Assembly: GCF_900155635.1 (NCBI RefSeq)
Contig: NZ_LT732540.1
Coordinates: 630,831 to 694,830 of the forward strand
Length of the DNA: 64,000 bases
From: Olsenella urininfantis
GTDB lineage: Bacteria > Actinomycetota > Coriobacteriia > Coriobacteriales > Atopobiaceae
Reading direction: 5' to 3'
Shown: positions 17,444 through 26,257 of the stretch, piece by piece
Position numbering within the stretch: position 1 is the stretch's first letter
Layout: the number at the start of each line of letters is the position of its first letter
The notes under the pieces: model-generated
What the model saw: the letters and a program-made list of their open reading frames with translations, nothing else
The model's database searches: none
What the model was told of the DNA's origin: nothing
Made by a program: the position numbers and the translations under genes

Positions 17444-19084
17444 CTAGCTGTGGACAACCACCACGTCACCAACCTCGACGAGCTCGAAGAGCTCGGCCGC
17501 AGCCGCGGGCGGCAGGTTGACGCAGCCGTGACTGCCGTTGCCCCAGTAGATGCTGCCGCCAAAGCTTCCGCGCCAGCCCGCGTCGTGAAACGCTATGAGG
17601 TTGTCCTTGAACGGCATCCAGTAATTGACATGGCTCTTGTAGTCGGGCTCACCGTCGTGGTTCTCGTCCAGCCCGAGCAGGGTCTGGTCGGTTGACATGT
17701 TGGAGTTGATGGCCCAGACGCCCTCAGGGGTGCCACGGTCCTCGCTGGGATCGCCTGACACCAGGGAAGACTCCCAGATGAGGGACCCGCTCCCATCGTA
17801 CATGCGCGCATACTGCTCGCTCAGGTCGCAGTCGATGTATCGATTTCCCCAGTCGGCACCGCCGGGGTTGACGGTGGCGGCAGTCGAGCTGTAAGGAATC
17901 TCGACGTTCGCGGCGCTCCCGGAGGAAATGTTGTTGTAGAGGGTGTCTGCCAGCGCCTGGCCGTCCACGCACCAACCGTAGCAGCCGCCCGAGACGCTCA
18001 CCTGCTTGCCGTCGGCCCTGGTGTAGCTGCGTGCTGCGCCAACGCTGTCATGTGCCTTCGAGAAGTCCCCACGCGCCCAGGTGACCATGGCATCCTTGTC
18101 CAGGCTTACGGAGAGGTCGTCTGCCACCTTGACCCAGGCAGACACGGTGTCCGTGCCCAGCACCTCGGGGCTTTGCCCGTTGGAGGTAAGGGTCTGCGTG
18201 GCGGACAGCATCTTGTTTGCCTGCTGCTGCGCGTCGACCAGCTGCTTGGTGGAGCTCGTGATGCTCGGCTGAACGAGCACGTCCTTGTCCAGGGTCACCG
18301 ACGACTTGGAATGGGCGAAGGCCTCGACCAGGCGCTCCTTCACCAGGCGGGGATCTATGGCAGTCCCAGGCTTCTCGGGCATCATCTCGAAGCGCTTGCT
18401 CTCGGCGCTGTAGCTCAGGCTGGCGTTCGTGGGCTGCGTGGCACCCTTATTGGTCTCGGCTATTCCGCTCTCTATGATGGCGTCGAGCTTGGCCTCGTCG
18501 AAGCGGGGAGTGAGCTTCGCCTCGAGCCTGTTGCCCGAGACGATCAGGTAGGGCCACGCCCAGACGTTCTCCTGCTTGGTAGCGTTGTCAACGGCGGCCG
18601 GCCAGCTGGAGTCCAGCCCGATCTCCGACGCCTTCACGCTGAAGCTCGTGCCGTCACCGCTCACGGCGAGCTCGTAGCTGCCAAGCTCCCTCTCGTAGCT
18701 CCTGGCAACGCTCTTCGCGCTCTGCAGCGAGACGTTGCGACCGTTAAGGGTGGTGTTGGGCATGTAGACGCTCGACCATGCGACGACTCCGCCAAGGTAG
18801 AGCAGGGCAAGGCCGCCCAGGCTGCCCACGACGAACTTGGCCGTGCGGTGCGTGCCCACGCGCCTGCCCCTGCAGGGGATGACGCCTGCCGCCCCCGCAG
18901 GCAGGCCCCCCGTCGTCTCGCCGGCATCGCCTCCGCCATCCCCTGGCGCGGCCTCGGTCCTGAAATGCCTGCCACGGCCCCCCGACGGGGTGGCTGGCGC
19001 CGCAGGGGAGGCGAGCGCGGCAAAGGCCTGCTCGTGCGGAGACTCGTCGCCTGTCAGGATTTCGAACTGCTTGGTATCGCTCAT
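17444..19084 (-). CDS. Membrane-anchored L,D-transpeptidase (YkuD domain)
   Basis: This 546-residue enzyme likely makes 3-3 peptidoglycan cross-links outside the cell. Residues 1-80 are a cytoplasmic Gly/Pro/Ala-rich tail, a membrane helix lies near 85-105 (VVGSLGGLALLYLGGVVAW), then two PG_4-type peptidoglycan-binding segments, and a C-terminal YkuD domain with the catalytic SHGCVNLPP motif near residue 520. A GGAG lies 8 nt before the ATG. It is divergent from the SPOUT methyltransferase gene and convergent with ffh. The long disordered N-tail could be a target of Ser/Thr kinases, which is speculation. Confidence 0.92.
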   Translation of the reverse strand: MSDTKQFEILTGDESPHEQAFAALASPAAPATPSGGRGRHFRTEAAPGDGGGDAGETTGGLPAGAAGVIPCRGRRVGTHRTAKFVVGSLGGLALLYLGGVVAWSSVYMPNTTLNGRNVSLQSAKSVARSYERELGSYELAVSGDGTSFSVKASEIGLDSSWPAAVDNATKQENVWAWPYLIVSGNRLEAKLTPRFDEAKLDAIIESGIAETNKGATQPTNASLSYSAESKRFEMMPEKPGTAIDPRLVKERLVEAFAHSKSSVTLDKDVLVQPSITSSTKQLVDAQQQANKMLSATQTLTSNGQSPEVLGTDTVSAWVKVADDLSVSLDKDAMVTWARGDFSKAHDSVGAARSYTRADGKQVSVSGGCYGWCVDGQALADTLYNNISSGSAANVEIPYSSTAATVNPGGADWGNRYIDCDLSEQYARMYDGSGSLIWESSLVSGDPSEDRGTPEGVWAINSNMSTDQTLLGLDENHDGEPDYKSHVNYWMPFKDNLIAFHDAGWRGSFGGSIYWGNGSHGCVNLPPAAAAELFELVEVGDVVVVHS

Positions 19085-19178
19085 GGGTGAATCTCCGAAA
19101 AGCTATCAATTAGCAGCCAAAAGGCTGTACTTTTACGCAGTATGTGCCATTCTAGCCCTTGCAAGTACCTTTCGACGA

Positions 19179-20018
19179 ATGGTTGCTCACTTGATGCCAA
19201 TCACACGTATCGCCGAGTTGTCAGACGAGAGGGTCAGCCCCTACGTCCGCCTCAGCGACCGTCAGCTGCGACGTGCCGACGACCCTCAGGAAGCGTTGGT
19301 GATCCTCGAGAGCCTCCTGGTGATTGGCTCTGCGGTTCGTGCCGGCCTCGACCTGAGGTCTGTCCTTGTGGACGAGAGGCACCTCCAAACCCTGCTCGAG
19401 ACCATCCCCGAGCTGCATGACCTGGATGTCCCCCTCTATGTCGCCGAGAGGGGGCTCCTCTCGGACATGACGGGCTTTCACGTTACCCGGGGCTACCTTG
19501 CCGCGGCCAGGCGGCCCGCATCGAAGGACCTCTCCTCCCTGCTCCAGCGCGCCAGGCGCGTTGCCGTGCTGGAGGGGCTGACGGACATCTCTAACGTGGG
19601 CGCGCTCTTCCGCTCTGCTGCGGCCCTGGGGGTGGACGCGATCGTCCTGGCCCCGGACTGCGCAGACCCCCTCAACAGGCGGTCTGTCCGCGTCTCCATG
19701 GGAACGGTCTTCCAGATCCCCTGGGCCGTGGCGTCGGGACCCTGGCCGGAGTCGCTTTTCGACCAGCTCCGCTCCCGTGGCTTCAAGAGCGTTGCCCTGG
19801 CACTGGACGAGAGGGCCCTCCCCCTTGACGACCCGAGCCTTGCCTCTGTCGAGCGCCTCGCGCTCTTCTTTGGGAGCGAGGGCTGGGGCCTCTCGAGCGA
19901 GACGCTCTCGTCCTGCGATTGCAGCGCCGTCATCCCCATGTCTGCGGGAGTAGACTCCCTGAACGTCGCCGCCTCGAGCGCCGTGGCCTTCTGGGAGCTC
20001 TGCCGCAAGGGCCGCTAG
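19179..20018 (+). CDS. SPOUT (TrmH/SpoU) family RNA 2'-O-methyltransferase
   Basis: About 279 residues. An N-terminal L30e-like RNA-binding domain (to about residue 110) precedes a SPOUT knot with the three family motifs: NVGALFRSAAALGVDAI, FFGSEGWGLS and IPMSAGVDSLNVAASSAVAFWE. It should methylate a ribose in rRNA or tRNA; the target cannot be told from sequence. The frame is open far upstream over the divergent gene, so the start is inferred: ATG 19179, with ATG 19194 an alternative. Neither has a strong ribosome-binding site. Confidence 0.9.
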   Translation: MVAHLMPITRIAELSDERVSPYVRLSDRQLRRADDPQEALVILESLLVIGSAVRAGLDLRSVLVDERHLQTLLETIPELHDLDVPLYVAERGLLSDMTGFHVTRGYLAAARRPASKDLSSLLQRARRVAVLEGLTDISNVGALFRSAAALGVDAIVLAPDCADPLNRRSVRVSMGTVFQIPWAVASGPWPESLFDQLRSRGFKSVALALDERALPLDDPSLASVERLALFFGSEGWGLSSETLSSCDCSAVIPMSAGVDSLNVAASSAVAFWELCRKGR

Positions 20019-20110
20019 CGGCCCCGCATCCTCCGCCCGCGCGCCGCCTGCACGTGTTCCCGCAGGAAGGCATCGACCGATGGGGGAGGGAGCCGCCCCA
20101 TTGCCTGACG

Positions 20111-22003
20111 CTACTCCTGCGGATACCTGGGGGCGAAGCCGTCGTCGCGGTTGAGGATGTTCATGAACTCCTCGCCGGTGATGGTCTCCTTCTTCTGGAG
20201 GTAGTGGGCGATCTCGTGCAACTTGAAGCGGTTCTCCCGCAAGGTCTTGAGAGCGGTGGAGTGCCCCTCCTCGACAAGAGTCTTGACCTCCTCGTCAACG
20301 TCGCGCGCCGTGCCCTCGGAGCAGGTGAGCTCTGAGCCGCCTCCCAGGTAGCGGTTGCGACTCTCGCCCAGGGCCATCATGCCGAACCTCTCGGACATGC
20401 CCAGCTGGGTGACCATGGCTCGGGCGATCTTGGTCGCCTTCTCTATGTCGTTGGCGGCGCCAGAGGTCATGTGGCCGAAGATCAGCTCCTCCGCCGCACG
20501 CCCGCCGCAGAGAACGGCGATGCGCTGCTTGTACTCCTCGCGGGTGGTGAGGTAGCGCTCGTCCTCCTCGGCCTGCATGGTGAATCCCAGGGCGCCCGAG
20601 GTGCGCGGCACGATGGTGATCTTGGAGACGGGCGCCTTGCCGTCCTGTACCGCCGCCACGATGGCGTGTCCCGTCTCGTGGTAGGCCACTACCTCCTTCT
20701 CGTGCTCCGAGAGGACCGTGGACTTCTTCTTCTCGCCGGCGATGACGGTGTCCACCGACTCCTCTATGTCGGTCTGCGTCACGCGGGTGCGACCCATGCG
20801 CACGGCACGCAGCGCGGCCTCGTTGATCATGTTGGCGAGGTCCGCCCCCGACGCCCCCGGGGTCTGGCGCGCCACGGCGGCGAAGTCCACCCCGCCCTCC
20901 ATCTTCACGTCGCCCGCGTGCAGCTTGAGGATGGCCTCGCGGCCGGTGAGGTCAGGCAGCTCCACGGGGATGCGACGGTCGAAGCGGCCAGGGCGCAGCA
21001 GCGCCGCGTCGAGGGAGTCGGGGCGGTTGGTCGCGGCGAGCACCACGATGCCCTTGTGGTTGTCGAAGCCGTCCATCTCGGCCAGCAGCTGGTTGAGGGT
21101 CTGCTCCCGCTCGTCGTTGGTGTTGAGCCCCGCATCGCGCTTCTTGCCCACGGTGTCGATCTCGTCGATGAAGATGATGCAGGGGGCCTTCTCCTTGGCC
21201 TGCTTGAAGAGGTCTCGCACCTTGGCGGCGCCGCGGCCCACGAACATCTCCACGAACTCAGACCCGCTGATCGAGAAGAACGGGACCTTCGCCTCGCCGG
21301 CGACGGCCTTGGCCAAAAGGGTCTTGCCCGTGCCCGGAGGGCCGACGAGCAGGGCGCCGCGAGGGCACCTCGCACCGATGGCGGCGTACTTCTCGGGGTG
21401 CTCGAGGAAGCTCACGATCTCCTCGAGAGACTCCTTGGCCTCGTCCTGGCCGGCCACGTCAGAGAAGGTGATGCCGGTCTCCTCGCCCTTGACCTCCTTG
21501 GCGCCCGAGCGGCCAAGGCCACCGGCTCCCAGGCCAAAGCCCCCGCCAAAGTTCATGGAGGGCCCATCCTCTCCCATGGCCTTCTTGAGACGGCGGTTGA
21601 GCAGCCACGCGCCGCCAAAGATCATGATGAGCGGCAGCAGGTTGATGAGCAGGTAGAGCAGCATGTTCGCGCTTTGGCTGGGAATCTGCGCCGAGAAGGT
21701 GGCGCCTGAGTCCTGCAGGCGCTTCACCAGGCTGTCGTCGTTTGGCCAGAGCGTCGTGTGGAACTCCTTGCTGTCCATGCCCGAGCCGGTGGTGAAGGTG
21801 ATGTCGCCCGTGCTGGTGTCAAGCTTGACCTGCTTGACCTCCTTCTTGTCGACCATGCCCAAAAACTCGCTGTAGCTGGTCTCCTGGATCTGCCCGTTCA
21901 TGATGCTGGGGAACAGGAAGGTCCTCAGCGCAATGACTGCGGCAGCGGCGATGATCAGGTACAAGATCATCGACTGCCTCTTCTTCTTGTTGTCCATTTC
22001 CAT
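20111..22003 (-). CDS. ftsH: ATP-dependent zinc metalloprotease FtsH
   Basis: This 630-residue membrane AAA+ protease degrades misassembled membrane proteins and regulators. Two membrane helices (about 12-30 and 112-130) bracket a small extracytoplasmic domain. The AAA module has GPPGTGKT near 218 and [11 protein letters not shown]. The M41 peptidase has the zinc motif HETGH near 441. A glycine-rich linker lies around 150-165. AGGAG lies 10 nt before the ATG. fbp lies upstream in the same direction, 143 nt away. Confidence 0.97.
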   Translation of the reverse strand: MEMDNKKKRQSMILYLIIAAAAVIALRTFLFPSIMNGQIQETSYSEFLGMVDKKEVKQVKLDTSTGDITFTTGSGMDSKEFHTTLWPNDDSLVKRLQDSGATFSAQIPSQSANMLLYLLINLLPLIMIFGGAWLLNRRLKKAMGEDGPSMNFGGGFGLGAGGLGRSGAKEVKGEETGITFSDVAGQDEAKESLEEIVSFLEHPEKYAAIGARCPRGALLVGPPGTGKTLLAKAVAGEAKVPFFSISGSEFVEMFVGRGAAKVRDLFKQAKEKAPCIIFIDEIDTVGKKRDAGLNTNDEREQTLNQLLAEMDGFDNHKGIVVLAATNRPDSLDAALLRPGRFDRRIPVELPDLTGREAILKLHAGDVKMEGGVDFAAVARQTPGASGADLANMINEAALRAVRMGRTRVTQTDIEESVDTVIAGEKKKSTVLSEHEKEVVAYHETGHAIVAAVQDGKAPVSKITIVPRTSGALGFTMQAEEDERYLTTREEYKQRIAVLCGGRAAEELIFGHMTSGAANDIEKATKIARAMVTQLGMSERFGMMALGESRNRYLGGGSELTCSEGTARDVDEEVKTLVEEGHSTALKTLRENRFKLHEIAHYLQKKETITGEEFMNILNRDDGFAPRYPQE

Positions 22004-22146
22004 CTCTCGTCATCTCCTGGCGCCACGATTGCCGTGCGCCGATGGGTTGCCTGGCTCCGTATGCCCCTGATACCCATGCGGGTGCCCTTCGATCTCTGGC
22101 GAGAGGAAACGCGCGGCGTCTCCCGGATACCTCCTCAAAAAGCAGG

Positions 22147-24054
22147 CTAGCCCCTCTCGGGCAGCACGCCGCTGCGGTATGCCTCCAGCAGCGCCCTCAG
22201 CTCCAGGATCTGCTCGCGTATGTCGGCCCCGGTGTCGGTGTCGTCTATGCGCAGCAGCCGAGGCTCGTGCTCGATGACCGTGACCTCGCTCTCTATGTCT
22301 GCGTTCTCGTCCAGGGCGGCCTCCACGCTCTGGAAGGGGCGGTGAGCCTTGATGCGCATGCCCGTCGCGCCAGAGATGAGCGTGTAGCCTGCGATGCCGG
22401 TCTTCCTGTGGTAGGCGGAGCAGAATCCCCCGTCGATGATGAGCAGCTTCCCGCCTGCCCGCATGGGGCTCTCGCCGCTCTTGGCCTTTACGGGGGTGTG
22501 GCCGTTGATGATGTGGGAGTGGCTTCCCGAAAGGCCAAACTCCGCCAGCACGCGGTCGCAGACCGCGGGGTCGTGCGTGAGGCGGTAGTAGGGGTCCTCT
22601 GGCTCCACCCAGGTCTTGCGGTCCTTCACGAAGGCGCGCTCGAAGGTCTTCACCACGCGCCCCGAGAGGGGGGAGTGCCTGCCGCACCAGAGGTACCACA
22701 TCCAGTCCAGGCTCACCTGGTCCGCCTGGTGCCAGGCGCGCCGGGCGATGCGGTCGCAGAAGTCCAGGTACGCACGGCCCCTGTAGGCAACGCCCTCGCA
22801 GAGCACGGGGCTGAAGCTGCCGTCCTCCTCAAGCGGGATGCAGCCATGGAAGAGCAGGTTCCCGTTGCGCACCAGGTAGATCGAGCCCTTCTCGAAGAGG
22901 AAGCCCACGTGGCGCCTGAGCCGGTCGGACTCGCGGAAGGCGCTCGTGAGCCCGTCCATAACCTGGCGCTCCTCGTCCGAGAGCTCGAAGGGGCGCGCGG
23001 TGTTCAGGGTGGGGAAGTCCTGGGTGCGCAGGCGGTGGTCGGTCTCTCCTATGCGCACGCTGACGTCGTCCACGTCCGTCTTGTCAAGCAGCAGTCGCGA
23101 CTCCATCTGGAAGTCCGGGTTGCGCATGATGACCTGGCCCTCGAGCTTGAAGAGGATGACGTCGATGGCCTTCTCCATGGGGCTGATGACATCATAGCCC
23201 ACATAGGTCTTCTCGGCGAAGAGCGCCAGCTCGCGCAGGCTGATGCCATAGGCGCTCTCGAGCACGTCAAGGGAGTTGTAGCGTACGCTTGACCTCACCA
23301 CGGTCGCCACGCACGCCTCAGACCCAGCCGCAGCCCCCATCCAGCAGATGTCGTGGTTGCCCCACTGGACGTCCAGGGAGGGATAGCCCATGAGGTGCTC
23401 GATGATGCGGTCCGCATGCGAGCCGCGGTCGAAGAAGTCTCCCACGATGTGCAGGTGGTCAACCGCCAGGCGCTTGATCAGCGAGGCAAGGGAGCAGATG
23501 AAGTCATCCGCGCTGCCCGTGTCGATGATGGAGGAGATGATGCGCACATGGTACTCGTGGCGGCTCGTCTCGCCCTGCGCGGAGGCGTGCAGGAGCTCGT
23601 CGATGATGTAGGCGTAGGCCACGGGCATGGCGCGGCGGACCTTTGATCGGGTGTAGCTGCCCGAGAGCCAGCGCGCCAGGCGCACCAGCTGCATGAGGGT
23701 GGTGTCGTACCAGGCGGGGGTGGTTACCTGCTGCCGCCTCAGGCGCTTGAGCTTCTCGCGCGGGTAGTAGATGAGGGTGCAGAGGTCCGCGCGCTGCGAG
23801 AGGCCCAGCTCGTCGGTAAACATGCGGTCAACCTGCTCGCGTATGACGCCGGAGCAGTTGTTGAGTATGTGCACGAACGCCTCGTACTCGCCGTGGACGT
23901 CGCTCATGAAGTGCTCGGTGCCCTTGGGCAGGTTGAGGATCGCCTCGAGGTTGATGATCTCGGTGAAGGCCGACTGCGTGGTGGGAAAGCTCTGCGAGAG
24001 CAGGCGCAGGTACTTGAGCTGCTCGGCATCGTTGGGCCGCAGATGCTGCGACAT
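22147..24054 (-). CDS. fbp: Class III fructose-1,6-bisphosphatase
   Basis: This 635-residue metal-dependent phosphatase of the Firmicutes-type class III converts fructose-1,6-bisphosphate to fructose-6-phosphate in gluconeogenesis. A calcineurin-like metallophosphatase core is visible: MSDVHGEYEAF near residue 50, IVGDFFDRGSHAD, WGNHDICWMG and INGHTPVK. Length matches the class (640-670). AAGGAGG lies upstream of the ATG at good spacing. It is a single gene, with possible read-through into ftsH. Confidence 0.95.
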   Translation of the reverse strand: MSQHLRPNDAEQLKYLRLLSQSFPTTQSAFTEIINLEAILNLPKGTEHFMSDVHGEYEAFVHILNNCSGVIREQVDRMFTDELGLSQRADLCTLIYYPREKLKRLRRQQVTTPAWYDTTLMQLVRLARWLSGSYTRSKVRRAMPVAYAYIIDELLHASAQGETSRHEYHVRIISSIIDTGSADDFICSLASLIKRLAVDHLHIVGDFFDRGSHADRIIEHLMGYPSLDVQWGNHDICWMGAAAGSEACVATVVRSSVRYNSLDVLESAYGISLRELALFAEKTYVGYDVISPMEKAIDVILFKLEGQVIMRNPDFQMESRLLLDKTDVDDVSVRIGETDHRLRTQDFPTLNTARPFELSDEERQVMDGLTSAFRESDRLRRHVGFLFEKGSIYLVRNGNLLFHGCIPLEEDGSFSPVLCEGVAYRGRAYLDFCDRIARRAWHQADQVSLDWMWYLWCGRHSPLSGRVVKTFERAFVKDRKTWVEPEDPYYRLTHDPAVCDRVLAEFGLSGSHSHIINGHTPVKAKSGESPMRAGGKLLIIDGGFCSAYHRKTGIAGYTLISGATGMRIKAHRPFQSVEAALDENADIESEVTVIEHEPRLLRIDDTDTGADIREQILELRALLEAYRSGVLPERG

Positions 24055-24271
24055 GTGGTCCTCCTTGGCATTTGAGGTGCGTGTCCCCTCTACTTGTCGC
24101 AGACGGCACGCTTCGGCTCAATGCGCAAGCTGTGGATTTCCGCACGCGGTAGTAGCCCGCAGACGATTGCGCCTTTCCGGACGCCTCTTCTCTTGGCCAG
24201 GCCTCAGTTGGGGCCTCCGCCGAAAGTGCCTGCGGGCCTCCGTCAAAGCTCCCGCCGGACTCTCCGCTGGC

Positions 24272-24340
24272 CTTATCTTGTCTCTTGCCGCAGAATATGA
24301 GCCTAATTGCTAAAAAAGTGCGGCGAGAGGCAAGATTAGC
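24272..24340. repeat. Structured repeat, copy A
   Basis: This 69-bp imperfect palindrome has ends CTTATCTTGTCTCTTGCCGC and GGCGAGAGGCAAGAT. Its outer stem pairs 14 of 16 positions, with a 26-nt loop and a short inner stem. It is an inverted copy of 25698-25763. The stop codon of the nuclease gene (24336-24338) lies inside it, so on the minus strand it may also act as that gene's 3' hairpin. The rest of the 24055-24271 gap holds no gene that I recognise. Confidence 0.8.
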
Positions 24341-25445
24341 CCGCGGCCCTGGCGCGACTGCTGGTAGCACGGCTCCCTGGGTGCGGGCTTGGCCAATCCC
24401 TCTTCCAGCGAAGCGTACGTTTGCCAAGGCGCAGCGCGCGCCATCCCTCGCGGTAGGGCTTGCGCAGGCGAGAGGGGCGCCCTGGCCTCGGGATGCCGTA
24501 CTGTTCCAGCAGCCGCTCGAAGAAGCGCAGGTTGCATACGTCGGCGTATGAGAAGCGCATGACCGTGAGCCCCGCGGCGCTCAGGCGGCTCTCGCGCAGG
24601 CGCTCTGCGGCGAGTACCTCCACCACGCTGCGGCCGCTCATCATTGCGGGATTCTGGTACTTCTCGTGCCCATCGAGCTCGCCGACCACCCTGCGTCCGT
24701 CGGGAAGGGTCCACAGGAAGTCGACGCGATAGCTTCGGCCTGCGTTCAGGGGGTCTTCTATCTCCACCTGTAGTCGCGGAGCCTGAAAGCCAAGCTCAAG
24801 CATGGTCGCGCGAGCTATGGACTCGCCTCCGCTCTCCGCCCGCGCATCCGCAAGCTGCAGCACGGCCAGCGCCTTTCGCAGGCCCGTTTCCTCGCGGTGG
24901 CGCACGACGACCCGATCTGCCAGGCGCTCCCAGTCGTCAAGGCCCAGCCTTCGCAACGCCGAGTCCGCAAGCGCCAGGCCGTCCCGGAGGCCCATGCGCC
25001 TCAGGCAGTCGAACGTGGTCTCCTCCAGGGTGGTCATGCGAATGCCGTCCACCATCACGCTTGCGCGGGCGCTTGAGGCATGCCGGCAGATCTCGTCCGT
25101 GCTTCTCGTTGGGGCGTGCGCAGGGGTGAGGATGTGGAGGCGGGAAAGCGACTTCAGTGGAACGGACAGGCCGTGCGCCGCGCCGGCAGATATATCGCAG
25201 AACACCCAACCTGGATGCCTGCGAGAGAGCGTCCTCATCAGATGGAGGGCCCTGTCTCGCTCGCCCAGCGCGCTCCATGCCTCGGGCCGTACGTAAAGGC
25301 CGCGGTGGGGGGAGATGAGCCTGCCGGCGCATTTGAGTCTTTGGAGCTTGCTTGCGTCGGCTTTCGTGCGGGCGTGCGTGAGCATGCGCGCTGCCTCGTC
25401 CTCCTCAAGGAGGGTGCTAATCCTCTGGTTCGCCTCGCGAGACAC
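24336..25445 (-). CDS. AbiEi-like regulator fused to a PD-(D/E)XK nuclease-like domain
   Basis: This 369-residue protein resembles orphan AbiEi-type proteins. The N-terminal half has the winged-helix antitoxin pattern (AGRLISPHRGLYV near residue 40, then the body with TTLEETTFDCLRRMG). The C-terminal part looks like a DUF559/VSR-type nuclease fold: Glu208, Asp242 in RVDFLW, then GELDGHEKY with Glu256, Asp258 and Lys262. No partner toxin gene (AbiEii) is adjacent. The start is GTG 25445 with GATGAGGTGG upstream. Two inverted copies of a structured repeat bracket it. Defence or DNA-maintenance roles are possible but unproven. Confidence 0.75.
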   Translation of the reverse strand: MSREANQRISTLLEEDEAARMLTHARTKADASKLQRLKCAGRLISPHRGLYVRPEAWSALGERDRALHLMRTLSRRHPGWVFCDISAGAAHGLSVPLKSLSRLHILTPAHAPTRSTDEICRHASSARASVMVDGIRMTTLEETTFDCLRRMGLRDGLALADSALRRLGLDDWERLADRVVVRHREETGLRKALAVLQLADARAESGGESIARATMLELGFQAPRLQVEIEDPLNAGRSYRVDFLWTLPDGRRVVGELDGHEKYQNPAMMSGRSVVEVLAAERLRESRLSAAGLTVMRFSYADVCNLRFFERLLEQYGIPRPGRPSRLRKPYREGWRALRLGKRTLRWKRDWPSPHPGSRATSSRARAAG

Positions 25446-25644
25446 CGCACCACCTCATCTTTTGGCTCCAGGCTCTGTGGGTCGGTAGATACCCCGTGAA
25501 GGAGATTGCCAGTCAGCGCGCCGACCCGTCTTGCGTTCGCGGGCGTCCAAAGGCCCGCAGCCGGCCCGAAGAGCAGTCTGCCAGGAAGGCCTCCTGCCGC
25601 ATTGGGACCGCTGGCCCCACCCTCTCTTGATCGACGCCCCTGTC

Positions 25645-25674
25645 GGTCCAGCCATCCTGGGTCCAGCCATCCTG
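25645..25674. repeat. Perfect 15-bp tandem duplication
   Basis: GGTCCAGCCATCCTG occurs twice in immediate succession in the intergenic stretch 25446-25697, which otherwise shows no recognisable gene. Confidence 0.9.
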
Positions 25675-25697
25675 AGCCCAGCTCCCGCAGAGTCGGT

Positions 25698-25763
25698 CAT
25701 CTTGTCTCTCGCCCCACTTTTGCGGGCAATTCGGCCCAACTCTGCGGCAAGAGACAAGATAAG
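25698..25763. repeat. Structured repeat, copy B
   Basis: This 66-bp palindrome begins ATCTTGTCTCTCGCCCCA (25699) and ends TGCGGCAAGAGACAAGAT; 16 of 18 outer positions pair. The 26-nt loop holds an inner GGGC/GCCC stem, where copy A has AGC/GCT. It is inverted relative to copy A. Confidence 0.8.
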
Positions 25764-25920
25764 CCGCGTCCCGGCAGCCTGAGGCTCTCCGGGACACCGC
25801 GACCCGAGGGCATCTGCGGCTGACTGGCGGTCGGGGCGAAGCCCACGGCCGCATCGGCGCGTGCACAACGTGTGCGTCCCGCCCAAACTGCCGCCTGCGT
25901 CCCAAAGGCTGCCGCTGGCG

Positions 25921-25929
25921 TGCTATCAT
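25921..25929 (+). promoter_or_regulatory. Possible ileS leader promoter
   Basis: TGCTATCAT resembles an extended -10 element immediately upstream of the T-box leader. No convincing -35 is visible. Confidence 0.35.
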
Positions 25930-25944
25930 CGCCCCAACAAAGGC

Positions 25945-26200
25945 TGTGAAGGGGACGAGTACCCGGGGCAGCGCGGTCAACAGAGAGCGGGGGAGCTGAG
26001 AGCCCGCGGCCGTGTCCTGGAGAAGATCACCCCGGAGCCGCGGCCCCAACGCAGCGCCGGCGTGCGCCTGCAAGTAGGCGTCGTCGGAGTGGCCGCCGTC
26101 ACAGGCCAGCCGAGTTTGGCGGATTTCCGCTCGCTGGGTGGTCACAAGCGAAGTGTCGTGCAAGCGCTTCGTCCCAGCAGGAGGGACGGGCGCTTTTTTG
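25945..26200 (+). promoter_or_regulatory. T-box riboswitch (isoleucine) upstream of ileS
   Basis: This leader senses uncharged tRNA-Ile. The Stem I elements AGAGAGC and GAGCTGAGAGCC lead to AGAAGATCACC, whose ATC at 26026-26028 is the likely specifier codon for Ile. The T-box region appears as TGGGTGGTCACAAGCG at 26135-26150, close to the consensus GGGTGGTACCGCG. A terminator helix follows at 26162-26199. The downstream gene is isoleucyl-tRNA synthetase, in agreement with the specifier. Confidence 0.85.
26162..26199 (+). terminator. T-box attenuator terminator
   Basis: AAGCGCTTCGTCCC and GGGACGGGCGCTT form the stem, followed by a run of T residues. It should give way to the antiterminator when uncharged tRNA binds. 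Confidence 0.8.
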
Positions 26201-26257
26201 CGTCCGAGGGGTGCCCCGCATGGCGGGCGCACGGCGACACGAAAGGAAGGCGCAAGG

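Noticed and set aside
25506..25823. 105-codon plus-strand open frame over structured repeat B
   Set aside because: It is produced by the tandem 15-bp duplication and the palindrome; Pro/Arg/Ser-rich with no plausible start context.
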